Origin: Deltaproteobacteria bacterium
GTDB taxonomy: Bacteria > Desulfobacterota > DSM-4660 > Desulfatiglandales > Desulfatiglandaceae
Assembly: GCA_019307945.1 (NCBI GenBank)
Contig: JAFDIS010000006.1
Span: 1 to 64,000 of the forward strand
Length of the DNA stretch: 64,000 nt
Direction of reading: 5' to 3'
Shown here: piece after piece, positions 1 to 12,056 of the stretch
Layout: each line of letters opens with the position of its first letter
Position numbering within the stretch: the stretch's first letter is position 1
Made by a program: the position numbers and the translations under genes
Notes under the pieces: generated by a model
What the model was told of the DNA's origin: nothing
The model's input: only the letters and a program-made list of their open reading frames with translations
The model's database searches: none

Positions 1-143
1 CCCGTGCCCACATCGAGGACGCGCTCCCCGGGCCGGGGGGCCAGCAGCCTGAAGGTGAGTTCCTTTTCCAGTCGGTCCACATGGGAACCAAGCGGCGTCT
101 TGAACCACCCGTCGTATTTTTCGGCGATTCGGTCGAATTCCAA
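1..143 (-). CDS. SAM-dependent class I methyltransferase, N-terminal part (runs off the window)
   Basis: The minus strand reads 47 codons from a TTG start at 143, preceded by a GAGGAGG Shine-Dalgarno sequence. The peptide begins LEFDRIAEKYDGWFKTPLGS and ends at the window edge in ERVLDVGTG. The DxGTG run is motif I of class I SAM-dependent methyltransferases, and the FD-x-IAExYD-x-WF opening is common in UbiE/Methyltransf_11-like enzymes. The substrate cannot be told because the rest lies outside the window. Confidence 0.75.
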   Translation of the reverse strand, partial: MEFDRIAEKYDGWFKTPLGSHVDRLEKELTFRLLAPRPGERVLDVGT

Positions 144-452
144 AGGGCCCTCCTCTTGTCTGCGAAACGGGGGTCCGGACCTTTCCGGGATTCCGGGACG
201 TGTGGTGGGCGGGAGCCTCCCCCCCAGGGAAGCCCTGGGGTCACGGATGAAGAAGGATCATACCCCATTTTCCATTAACAGGGAACCCGGTTCCGGGGGA
301 GGGGTATGAGGACGGACGGCCCCGCCAAAGAACCTTCCCGGGGAGGTCGGGTTGTGGGGGGTGGAAATGGCTCAAGAGAAAAATTTCCTTGACCGATGGT
401 AGGGTGAGAGCCACATGCGACTGACCGTTAAGGAGAAGAGGGAGGCCGGCTA
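144..452. other. Divergent intergenic region with a nested inverted repeat
   Basis: This region lies between the divergent methyltransferase and the first kinase gene. A 9-bp inverted repeat (TCATACCCC at 258-266, GGGGTATGA at 301-309) encloses a second one (GGAACC at 282-287, GGTTCC at 289-294). There is no T-run, so it is not an ordinary terminator. A TTGACC at 389-394 has no convincing -10 partner. No small gene is supported. Confidence 0.5.
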
Positions 453-2072
453 TTGGAAGGTTCAATGAAAGAAGACAAAGGGTCTCCGGCCTGCGTGGAT
501 TCCGCCACCGGGAGGGATGATTACTGCCGGGCCATTCTCTGGAGCCTCGAAGACGAAATCTTCGTCCTGGATAGGGACCGGCTGATCACTGACGTGAACA
601 AGGATTTCCTGCCCCTGTGCGGGAAGCGAAAAGAAGAAGTCCTGGGCCGTCCCTGCCATGAAATCGCCCTTGGGCTGGACCGTCCGTGCGACGAAGCGGG
701 AGAACCCTGCTGGTTCGAGGATGCATTCCGCACCGGAAAGACACGCCACTTCCGGCGCCATCAAATCACAAGGGATGAATCCCGCATCCTGGTGGACGTG
801 CATCTTTGCCCCCTGAGAGACAAACGCGGCCGGATAACCCATCTGATCAAACGCGTCCGGGACATCAGCCAGGAGGTCCGGCTGGAAGCGCAGCTCCGCC
901 AGGCCCACAAGATGGAGGCCATGGGTACCATGGCGGCGGGCATCGCCCATGAGTTCAACAACATCCTGGGCTCCATCTTTCTCAACGCCGAACTGGCCCT
1001 CCAGGGAATGGATCCGGAGCATGAGTCCGGGCTTTTCGTTCGCAGGATCCTGGACGCAGGCCGCAGGGCCAGGGACCTGGTGGGACAGATTCTCACCTTC
1101 GGCCGGCAGGGGAGGCAGGAGCGAATCCCCGTTCATATCGTGCCGCTCGTCAAGGAGACCCTGAAACTGCTTCGCGCTTCCCTTCCGGCGAGTGTGGAGA
1201 TTAGGAACGAAATCACCACCAGCACCGGAATAATCGATGCCGACCCGGCCCAGATTCATCTGGTGCTCACTCACCTGTGTCTGAACGCGGCCCAGGCCAT
1301 GGCCGCAGAGGGCGGGGGAATTCTGGAGGTGAGACTTGAGGACACGGAGGTGGATGCCGAGATGGCGGCTGGGCATCCGGATCTTCACGAGGGTTCCTAC
1401 CTCAGACTGACGGTTCGAGACAACGGTCCGGGCATGGAGCCCTGGGTCCTGGAACGCATCTTTGAACCCTTTTTTACCACCAAGCGGGTGGATGAGGGCA
1501 CGGGGATGGGGCTGGCCCTGGTCCACGGCGTAGTGAGGGGTTACGACGGGGCCGTAATGGTCAAGAGCAGGCCCGGCCAAGGGGCCCTCTTCGAGGTTTA
1601 CCTGCCACGAGCCGAGATCGGAGTGCCCGATGAGCTCACGCCCGAAGGGCCCCTCGTCGGAGGCCGGGAGCGCATCCTCTTCGTGGATGATGAAGCGTCG
1701 GTCACGGGGGCTGCAGGCCATGTGCTCAGGCGTCTGGGTTACCGGGTCACCACGTTAACAGAGGCGGAGAAGGCCCTGGAATCCTTTCGGAATGCCCCGG
1801 AGGACTTCGATCTCGTTATCACCGACCTCACCATGCCCCGCATGGACGGTATCCAGCTTGGCAAAGCGATTCGGGAAATCCGTCCCGACATGCCCATAGT
1901 CCTCTGCACCGGTTACCGGGATGTTATCACGCCGGAAGAAATGGGGAGCCTCGGGGTCCGGGAGCTGCTCCTCAAACCCATGACCCGGAGCAGACTCGCC
2001 GCCGCGGTTAGGAGCGCGCTGGGTGACCTTTCAGGCCGGGGTATTGCAGTGCCCCTGGCAGCCAGGGGGTAA
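453..2072 (+). CDS. PAS hybrid histidine kinase with C-terminal receiver
   Basis: This is a 539-aa soluble sensor kinase without membrane segments. A PAS domain (about 25-140) contains several cysteines (C56, C68, C79, C86), so it may bind a metal or sense redox. It is followed by a HisKA dimerisation domain with phospho-acceptor His166 (AAGIAHEFNN), a HATPase_c domain (GTGMGLALVHGVV) and a receiver domain (about 405-525, TDLTMPRMDG). The TTG start at 453 has a GGGAGG Shine-Dalgarno at good spacing; an ATG at 465 is an alternative. The gene sits 6 bp upstream of the sigma-54 response regulator, its likely partner. Its kinase core closely resembles that of the gene at 13241. Confidence 0.9.
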   Translation: MEGSMKEDKGSPACVDSATGRDDYCRAILWSLEDEIFVLDRDRLITDVNKDFLPLCGKRKEEVLGRPCHEIALGLDRPCDEAGEPCWFEDAFRTGKTRHFRRHQITRDESRILVDVHLCPLRDKRGRITHLIKRVRDISQEVRLEAQLRQAHKMEAMGTMAAGIAHEFNNILGSIFLNAELALQGMDPEHESGLFVRRILDAGRRARDLVGQILTFGRQGRQERIPVHIVPLVKETLKLLRASLPASVEIRNEITTSTGIIDADPAQIHLVLTHLCLNAAQAMAAEGGGILEVRLEDTEVDAEMAAGHPDLHEGSYLRLTVRDNGPGMEPWVLERIFEPFFTTKRVDEGTGMGLALVHGVVRGYDGAVMVKSRPGQGALFEVYLPRAEIGVPDELTPEGPLVGGRERILFVDDEASVTGAAGHVLRRLGYRVTTLTEAEKALESFRNAPEDFDLVITDLTMPRMDGIQLGKAIREIRPDMPIVLCTGYRDVITPEEMGSLGVRELLLKPMTRSRLAAAVRSALGDLSGRGIAVPLAARG

Positions 2073-2078
2073 AGACCT

Positions 2079-3476
2079 ATGCCGAAGGTCCTGATCCTGG
2101 ACGACGATCCCATGATGAACGAGGCCTTGGCCAATGTAGTGGCGCGCCTTGGCCACGAGCCCTCCTGCGCCTTCACCCTGTCCGAAGGTCTGGACCTGGC
2201 CCGGGAGGAGGCATACGATGTCGTCTTCCTCGACGTGCGGCTGCCCGACGGAAACGGTCTGGAGGCCCTCCCATCCCTCAGGGCGGGGCCCGGGGCACCG
2301 GAGGTGATCATCATCACCGGGTACGGGGATCCGGATGGGGCCGAACTGGCCGTCAAGAACGGTGCCTGGGACTATATCCAGAAACCCTCCAGCATGGGAC
2401 GCATGTCACTGGCCCTGAGCAGGGCGCTTCAGTACCGCGCTGAGAAAACCGTAAGTCCCGGGCCCATGGTCCTCAAGCGGGAAGGGATCGTGGGCGCGAG
2501 CCTCAGACTGAACGAAGCCCTGGAGCGCCTGGCCCAGGCCTCCCAGACGGAGGGCAATGTGCTGATCGAGGGCGAGACCGGAACGGGAAAGGAACTGCTG
2601 GCCCGTGCGGTTCATGAAAACAGCCCAAGGGCCGGCAGGCGTTTCGTGGTGGTGGACTGCGCGGCATTGCCCGAATCCCTGGTGGAGAGCATTCTCTTCG
2701 GCCACGAGAAAGGGGCCTTCACCGGCGCCGACCGGGCCCACGAAGGTCTTATCCAGCAGGCCCACGGTGGGACCCTTTTCCTGGATGAAGTGGGGGAACT
2801 GCCCCTTCCTGTACAGAAAGCCTTCCTGCGCGCGGTCCAGGAGCGACGCTTTCGGCCTGTGGGCTCCGACCGGGAGATCGGGGTGGATTTCAGACTCATC
2901 GCCGCCACCAACAGGGACCTGGAGCGAATGGCGCAAGAGGGCCGTTTTCGCAAGGATCTCCTCTACCGTCTCCGCACCCACTTCATCCAGGCACCCCCTT
3001 TGAGGGAGCGCCGGGAGGACATCCGGGAACTGGCGGTTTACCACGTCAACCGGCTCTGCGAACGATACGGCACGGAGACCAAAGGGTTTTCCCCTGAGTT
3101 CTTCGAGGCCCTGAGCCTCTACGAATGGCCGGGGAATGTCCGTGAGCTATTCAACACCATGGAAGAAGCACTGGCCGCAGCAGGGGATGAACCCACCCTC
3201 TACCCATATCATCTGCCCATTGCCCTTCGGGCCCGGGTGGCTCGCTCGTCCGTCGAAAACCACGAGGAAGGCCTTCCCGCCCCATCTTCTCCCTCAGGGC
3301 CGTTGGAACAAGGCCCTTTGCCCACACTGAAGGCCTTCAGGGAGGAGGCCGAAAGGCGCTACCTCCAACGCCTGTGGCACCGGACCGGCGCCAGCCGAAA
3401 AGAAATGTGCCGGGTCTCGGGCCTTTCCAGGACCCGCCTCTTCGAACTGCTCAAGAAACACGGGATCCCCTCCTGA
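2079..3476 (+). CDS. Sigma-54-dependent response regulator (NtrC family)
   Basis: The 465-aa protein has an N-terminal receiver (phospho-acceptor Asp52 in FLDVRLPDG), an AAA+ domain (about 140-370) with Walker A GETGTGKE and the sigma-54-contacting GAFTGA motif, and a C-terminal Fis-type helix-turn-helix (SRKEMCRVSGLSRTRLFELL). All hallmarks of an active sigma-54 activator are present. It follows the kinase at 453 by 6 bp. The gene immediately downstream is preceded by a -24/-12 promoter and by palindromes placed where an enhancer should be, so this regulator is the likely activator of the 3753-15913 operon (inference). Confidence 0.95.
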   Translation: MPKVLILDDDPMMNEALANVVARLGHEPSCAFTLSEGLDLAREEAYDVVFLDVRLPDGNGLEALPSLRAGPGAPEVIIITGYGDPDGAELAVKNGAWDYIQKPSSMGRMSLALSRALQYRAEKTVSPGPMVLKREGIVGASLRLNEALERLAQASQTEGNVLIEGETGTGKELLARAVHENSPRAGRRFVVVDCAALPESLVESILFGHEKGAFTGADRAHEGLIQQAHGGTLFLDEVGELPLPVQKAFLRAVQERRFRPVGSDREIGVDFRLIAATNRDLERMAQEGRFRKDLLYRLRTHFIQAPPLRERREDIRELAVYHVNRLCERYGTETKGFSPEFFEALSLYEWPGNVRELFNTMEEALAAAGDEPTLYPYHLPIALRARVARSSVENHEEGLPAPSSPSGPLEQGPLPTLKAFREEAERRYLQRLWHRTGASRKEMCRVSGLSRTRLFELLKKHGIPS

Positions 3477-3527
3477 CTTCCGATCTATCCTCCCCCAGCG
3501 GCGGGATGTTCAAAAAGCCTTCAGGCT

Positions 3528-3565
3528 GTTCCGAAAAACGAACCGTGATGTTCGAAAAATTGAAC
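3528..3565 (+). promoter_or_regulatory. Candidate enhancer (UAS) for the sigma-54 activator
   Basis: Two palindromes of the form GTTC-N8-GAAC lie at 3528-3543 and 3550-3565, 22 bp apart, which is two helical turns. The second extends to ATGTTC-N8-GAACAT (3548-3567). A further GTTC half-site is at 3508-3511. They lie about 110-150 bp upstream of the -24/-12 element, the usual distance for NtrC-family binding sites. The binding protein is inferred to be the regulator encoded at 2079-3476. Confidence 0.65.
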
Positions 3566-3675
3566 ATTCAGGCCCGCTCCTAATTACCCGAAGCTTCATG
3601 GCGAATGGGCTTCAATCTAGTCTAACCTATTGAAAAATAATTAAAAAACTGTTTTTGATCTCCATCGTTGCCTTC

Positions 3676-3691
3676 TGGCACCACTCTTGCT
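3676..3691 (+). promoter_or_regulatory. Sigma-54 (-24/-12) promoter
   Basis: The sequence TGGCAC-N5-TTGCT matches the sigma-54 consensus, with GG at 3677-3678 and GC at 3689-3690 separated by exactly 10 bp. Transcription should start near 3702, about 50 bp before the ATG at 3753. It drives the signalling operon to its right. Confidence 0.85.
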
Positions 3692-3752
3692 TCCAACTGG
3701 AAAACAGGACGGAAGCCCACGCGCCATTTCAGTGAGGAGACGGGACACGCAG

Positions 3753-4172
3753 ATGAGACAGGGATATCCAAACAACTACACCACGGTCTTGCTTTACGCC
3801 GCGCCCACCCATCGAGCGGGCAAGAGGCTTCGCAGGATCGTGGACCAGCTCGTCACGGAAGAGCACAAGGAATTCTACCAGTCCATCACAAGGCTCACCC
3901 AGCGGCTCAGAAGGCCCCTGGGGGAGCGTCCCATAGGGGTCTTCCTGGCCCGGGACGCGGATGAGCTGGCTACCCTGCTTTCGGTCAGGGACCTTCTCAG
4001 GGATCTGCGGGTCATCCTGGTGGTCCAGGATCATAAAGAGGACACACTGAGCCTGGCCCATGCCCTTTGCCCCCGGTACGTGACCTATGCGGACGGGGAT
4101 CTTGATGACGTGGCCGCGGTCATGGGAAAGATGATGGGAAAACACGGTCGCGACCGCGGGGTCGGACAATAG
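3753..4172 (+). CDS. Small protein with a receiver-like fold, function unknown
   Basis: The 139-aa protein is first in the sigma-54-driven operon. I do not recognise the family. Its second half (GVFLARDADELATLLSVRDL, then RVILVVQDHKEDTLSLAHAL, then YVTYADGDLDDVAAVMGKMM) alternates strands and helices like a receiver domain but lacks the acidic pocket and phospho-acceptor, so it may be a degenerate REC or a partner protein. I chose ATG 3753, with GAGGAG 13 bases upstream, because the longer reading frame would begin with a TTG inside the -12 promoter element. Confidence 0.6.
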   Translation: MRQGYPNNYTTVLLYAAPTHRAGKRLRRIVDQLVTEEHKEFYQSITRLTQRLRRPLGERPIGVFLARDADELATLLSVRDLLRDLRVILVVQDHKEDTLSLAHALCPRYVTYADGDLDDVAAVMGKMMGKHGRDRGVGQ

Positions 4173-4213
4173 CAAACTCGTTTCGGGCTCGTTGCCGGAA
4201 AAGGAGGCATCAC

Positions 4214-4588
4214 ATGACACAAAGGGAAAAGGAGATTCAGGAGCGCTACTGCCGACTGATCAAGGACTATGCGGGGATCCGTCACGAAGAGGGCCTGCAG
4301 GCGGCCCGTTCCCTGGGCAGGGACCTGGGCCGATACAGGATTCCTGCCGAGGCGGTCGTCCGGCTTCATCGCGAGGCGTTGCAGCGATTCGTCGAGGAAA
4401 CCCCGCAGGCCGAGCTCAAGAGGGCCTTGCCCAGGGTATCGGCCGCCCTTGTGGAAGCCCTGAAGGGATACGAGGCGCCTTTGAGAGAGGGGCCCCCGGC
4501 CGGAGATCTCGCCGCATCGGCCCTCAGGGAGGCGGACTATCACCTTCGCTGTATCCTGCGCAAGAAGGCCCTCGGAAATCTACATTAA
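4214..4588 (+). CDS. RsbU N-terminal-like (kinase-recruitment) domain protein
   Basis: The protein is 124 aa and all-helical. The pattern YCRLIKDYAG, then LQAARSLGRDLGRYRIPAEAVVRLHREALQRF, resembles the N-terminal domain of phosphatase RsbU and related stand-alone domains that dock switch proteins. No catalytic domain is attached. It has an ATG start with an upstream GGAAAAGGAGG-like ribosome site. It lies 15 bp before the large hybrid kinase, which suggests an adaptor role in that pathway. The family match rests on pattern only. Confidence 0.55.
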   Translation: MTQREKEIQERYCRLIKDYAGIRHEEGLQAARSLGRDLGRYRIPAEAVVRLHREALQRFVEETPQAELKRALPRVSAALVEALKGYEAPLREGPPAGDLAASALREADYHLRCILRKKALGNLH

Positions 4589-4603
4589 AGAGGATGAGCC
4601 CCG

Positions 4604-8043
<3,440 letters not shown>

Positions 8044-8047
<4 letters not shown>

Positions 8048-9804
8048 AGGTGCTTTTGGCCGAAGACGACCCTGTTTCCAGGGCCCTTCTCCGTAAGGTG
8101 CTCCAGAAGGCCGGCCATGAGGTCCTGGTGGCCAAAGACGGTCTGGAGGCCAAGGATTTCTTCATTAAGAACGTGGTGAGGCTCGTGGTCACGGACTGGA
8201 TGATGCCGGGCCTGGACGGGTTGGGGCTCTGCCGGGAGATTCGTTCCGCGGGAAAACCCCATTATACTTATGTGATCGTGCTCACGGCCAAGGACGAAAA
8301 ACCGGATTTCATGCGGGCCTTCGAGGCCGGGGCGGACGACTATATCTCCAAGCCGTTCGACCCGGAAGAACTCCTCGCACGCCTCAAGACGGGTATGCGC
8401 ATCGTGCGGCTGGAGCAGGAGCACCAGAAACTGCAAGGGATCCTCATCGAAAGCCGGAACAAGCTGCGGGTGGTCTTCGACTCCCTGCGGGAACAGGTGG
8501 TGTCCGTGGACGAGGATCTCAGGATCGTCTCGGCCAACCGGGCCTTCCTCGACCGGAACGGCGTCACCTTCGACAAGGTCATCGGGAGGCACTGTTTCCC
8601 CAACGGGGACCCGGAAGTTCGGGGTTACCTCAGCGAGGGCACCAAAGCGGCTGTTCTGGCCGTGTTTCGTGAGGGAGATCCCGTGAGCATAGAGGAATCG
8701 TCTCAAGATCCGCAGGGTGAGATGGTCTTCAGAGAAATCAGTTGCCTTCCCGTCAGAGACGATGGGGGCAGGGTCTTCCAGACCACCATCCTTTGTCGCG
8801 ACACCACCGAGGAGCGACGGCGGACCCAGGAGATCGAGCGCCTCAACCAGCAGGTCCAAAAGGCCTACCAGGAGATCAAGGCCAAGAATGAGCGCCTGGA
8901 AGACGCCTTGCGACAGCTCAAGGACAGCCAGGCCCAGATCCTGCAGTCCGAGAAAATGGCCTCCATCGGCCAACTGGCAGCCGGTGTGGCACACGAGATA
9001 AACAACCCCACCGGGTTCGTGAGCAGCAACCTGAAGACCCTGGGCGATTATCAGAAGGACATCACGGATCTCATGGAACAATACAGGAAACTCTGTGCTT
9101 CCGTCCTGGAAAAGGCCCGGGGACGGGAGGATCTGAGGGATCTCGAAGAAGCGGTCTCACGCATCCGGGAGCAGGAAGAGGACGTGGACATCGACTTTGT
9201 CCTGGGCGATGCCCTCGACCTGATCCGGGAGTCCCAGGAGGGTACGGAACGGATCAAGAAGATCGTCCTGGATCTCAAGAACTTCGCCCATCCCGGAACC
9301 GACAAGCTCCAGTCCGCCGACATAAACGGGAGTATCGAGTCCACCTTGAATATCGTGTGGAACGAGATCAAGTACAAGGCCACGGTGCACAAGGACTACG
9401 GGGAACTTCCTCCGGTCAAGTGTTATCCCCAGCAGCTCAATCAGGTGTTCATGAACCTGCTGGTGAACGCGGCCCAGGCCATGGAAGACAAGGGGGAGAT
9501 CTTCATCTCCACACGGAGCGACAACGGAGAGGTTGAGATCGTGATCAGGGACACGGGCTCCGGCATCCCCGAGGAAATCCTTCCAAAGATTTTCGATCCG
9601 TTTTTCACCACCAAGGAGGTGGGAAAGGGGACGGGCCTGGGGCTCAACGTGGCTTACAATATCATCAAGAAGCACCGGGGCGAGATCCGGGTGGAAAGTA
9701 CTCCCGGCAAGGGCACGGCCTTTACGATCCGCGTTCCCGTGGAATTCAAGGAGCCGCCGGAAGAAGAAGCGGACGCTCAATCGGAGACACATCATGTCGC
9801 TTAA
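8044..9804 (+). CDS. Receiver-PAS-histidine kinase
   Basis: The 586-aa soluble protein has an N-terminal receiver ([13 protein letters not shown]), a PAS domain (about 140-255), a coiled coil (about 255-305), a HisKA domain with His317 ([11 protein letters not shown]) and HATPase_c ([18 protein letters not shown]). The start is ATG 8044, which overlaps the preceding stop, so the two kinases are translationally coupled. Receiving phosphate from the upstream hybrid kinase and autophosphorylating would make it an intermediate of a multistep relay (inference). Confidence 0.93.
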
Positions 9805-11149
9805 ATTTAAACACACGATCCTGCTGGTGGACGACGAGGAGGCGATCCTCAAGGCCCTCCAGCGGTTGTTTCGACGGGACGGCTACCGGATCCTGACCGC
9901 CGCGAGCGGCCAGGAGGGACTCGAGGTGCTCCGTGAGCACGGAAAACCGGTCTCCCTCATCATTTCGGATCAACAGATGCCGGGTATGAACGGGGCCCAG
10001 TTCCTGGAAAAGGCCAGGGCCATTTACCCTGACGCCATGCGTTTTCTCCTGACAGGCTACTCGGACATGGACGCCATCGTGGAGGCGGTCAACAAAGGTG
10101 AGATCCACCGTTACCTGACCAAGCCTTGGAACGACGAGGATCTTCCCCTTCAGGTACGGCAGGCCCTGGAGCAGTTCGAGCTAGTGGTCGAAAATCGCAG
10201 GCTTTCCGCATTGACACGGAGGCAGAACCGGGAGCTGGCCGATCTGAACCGGGACCTGGAACGGAAGGTCGAGGAACGCACCCGGGAGGTTCAAGAGAAG
10301 AACAAGGAACTTTCCAGGCTCAACCGGGAACTGGAGGCAAGCCTGTATGACACGGTGCGGGCCTTTGCCTCTCTGGCCGAGATGCACGCCGCGACACTGG
10401 CGGGGCACAACCAGCGGGTTAGCGCACTTGCAAAGGAAATCGCTTCGGCCTTCGGCCTTTCCGAGCGTGAGGTGGTGAGCGTCGAGACCGCCGCCCTGCT
10501 TCATGACATCGGAAAGCTCGGATTGAATGAGCGGATCCTCCGCTATGACACGGTCCGGTGGGGGGAAGAGGATAGAAAGGCCTACCGCAAGCACCCGGAG
10601 GAGGGTCAGGCCGTGGTCCAGTTCATCAAGCGCCTGGACCATGTGGGGCTCCTGATCCGCTCCCATCACGAGCGTTACGACGGCAAGGGTTTTCCGGACG
10701 GGTTGAAGGAGGAATCGATCCCCCTGGGCTCCCAGATCATCGCGGCGGCCGACGCCTATGACCGGATCGTTCACCTGAGGGTGAAGGCCAAGGTTCACGT
10801 GGAGGCCTACCTTAGGGCCAAAGGGATCACGCTGGATCACCTGCCGGAAGAAGAACTCCTCCAGCAGGCGGCCATCCATCACCTGGACCAGAACCGGGGG
10901 ACGAGGTACGACCCCGAGGTGGTCCAGGCCTTCGTGGGGATCCTGAAAGAGCGGGGTGTGCAGTACCGAACGGAAAGGTCCGTGCCCCTGGAGCTTCTGG
11001 AAGAGGGCATGGTACTGGCCACGTCCCTGTTCACAAAGAGGGGCAAGTTTCTTCTTCCCTACAATACGAAACTGACAGAGGAGCACCTGAACAAACTGCG
11101 GGTGATTCATGAAAACGACCCCTTGCCCGAAATCTACATCAACCCCTGA
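9794..11149 (+). CDS. Receiver-HD-GYP response regulator (probable c-di-GMP phosphodiesterase)
   Basis: The 451-aa protein has an N-terminal receiver (ISDQQMPGMNG), a long coiled coil (about 135-190) and an HD-GYP domain with the HD pair at His237-Asp238 (LLHDIGKLG) and the signature HHERYDGKGFPDGL, in which GYP is GFP. It is RpfG-like. Family members hydrolyse c-di-GMP in the cytoplasm, and the metal ligands expected for activity are largely present. The start overlaps the previous gene by 11 bp. Confidence 0.92.
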   Translation: MSLKFKHTILLVDDEEAILKALQRLFRRDGYRILTAASGQEGLEVLREHGKPVSLIISDQQMPGMNGAQFLEKARAIYPDAMRFLLTGYSDMDAIVEAVNKGEIHRYLTKPWNDEDLPLQVRQALEQFELVVENRRLSALTRRQNRELADLNRDLERKVEERTREVQEKNKELSRLNRELEASLYDTVRAFASLAEMHAATLAGHNQRVSALAKEIASAFGLSEREVVSVETAALLHDIGKLGLNERILRYDTVRWGEEDRKAYRKHPEEGQAVVQFIKRLDHVGLLIRSHHERYDGKGFPDGLKEESIPLGSQIIAAADAYDRIVHLRVKAKVHVEAYLRAKGITLDHLPEEELLQQAAIHHLDQNRGTRYDPEVVQAFVGILKERGVQYRTERSVPLELLEEGMVLATSLFTKRGKFLLPYNTKLTEEHLNKLRVIHENDPLPEIYINP

Positions 11150-11195
11150 GCGGGTGAGGGCAGTGCCCCCTCAGGGGGCGAGGAAAGGATTCGTC

Positions 11196-12056
11196 ATGGA
11201 ACGTGAAGCGTTCATCCGGAGACTGGAACAGGTGGAAGACCTTCCCACACTGCCTTCGGTGGCCATGGAGGTGAACCGGCTCCTGGAGGACGAGGATGTC
11301 TCCATCCGGAAGTTGACCGACACCATCGAGAAAGACCAGTCCATTGTGAGCAAGATTCTCAAGCTTGTCAATTCGGCCTTTTTCGGCCTCCGCTCCCGGG
11401 TGGACAACATCTCCCACGCGGTGACGTTGCTTGGCTTCAACACAGTGAGGAATGCAGTGCTTTCGGTCTCCGTCATCAAGACCTTCGGAGGAGTTAAGCC
11501 GGGTGACGGCTTCAGCATGGCCGACTTCTGGCGGCACGCCGTGGCCGTGGGGATCACGGCGCGGTTCCTGGGCCAGCAAACTCGGCTGGCCTCGCCCGAC
11601 AACGGCTTTATCGCAGGACTCCTTCACGACATGGGCAAAGTGGTGCTCTCGGCCTTCTTCCCGGAGATTTTCCGGGAGGTGCTTCAGGGCTTGGCCCGGG
11701 GGATTTCCTTTTATGAAGCGGAGCGCGATACCTCGCCCATGGACCACGCCAGGATCGGCGGATTCCTGGCCCGGCAGTGGCAGCTTCCCCGGAGCCTGAC
11801 TGACGCCATAAGGTGCCACCACGCGGTCAAGCAGAGTGCGGCCGATTACCGGCTTCTCCTCCTGGTCCATGCGGCGGACCTTGTCTCGGTGCGGGTGAGG
11901 AACGAGCAAGAGGGTGCCGAAGCCCTGAAAGGACTGCACCCGGAAGCCTTAAAGGCGGTGAGATCTCAGCTTGACAATTTCCATGACTGGTCTCAAGACC
12001 TCCGGGAAGAGATAGATACCGGGTGCCGCTTCTTTCTCGAGGAGTTGGATTCATGA
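11196..12056 (+). CDS. HDOD domain protein
   Basis: The 286-aa protein is almost entirely an HDOD domain (LPTLPSVAMEVNRLL, ISHAVTLLGFNTVRNAVLSVSV, GLLHDMGKVVLSAFF). HDOD proteins are non-catalytic or weakly characterised relatives of HD phosphohydrolases that act as signalling scaffolds and often accompany HD-GYP regulators, as here. ATG 11196 has a GAGGAAAGGA ribosome site. The stop overlaps the next start (ATGA). Confidence 0.92.
   Translation: MEREAFIRRLEQVEDLPTLPSVAMEVNRLLEDEDVSIRKLTDTIEKDQSIVSKILKLVNSAFFGLRSRVDNISHAVTLLGFNTVRNAVLSVSVIKTFGGVKPGDGFSMADFWRHAVAVGITARFLGQQTRLASPDNGFIAGLLHDMGKVVLSAFFPEIFREVLQGLARGISFYEAERDTSPMDHARIGGFLARQWQLPRSLTDAIRCHHAVKQSAADYRLLLLVHAADLVSVRVRNEQEGAEALKGLHPEALKAVRSQLDNFHDWSQDLREEIDTGCRFFLEELDS

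Noticed and set aside
462-1721. Long minus-strand reading frame opposite the first kinase
   Set aside because: No domain or ribosome site; the plus strand has clear PAS, HisKA and HATPase motifs.
3687-3752. TTG at 3687 as the start of the first operon gene
   Set aside because: It is part of the -12 promoter element, upstream of the expected transcription start.
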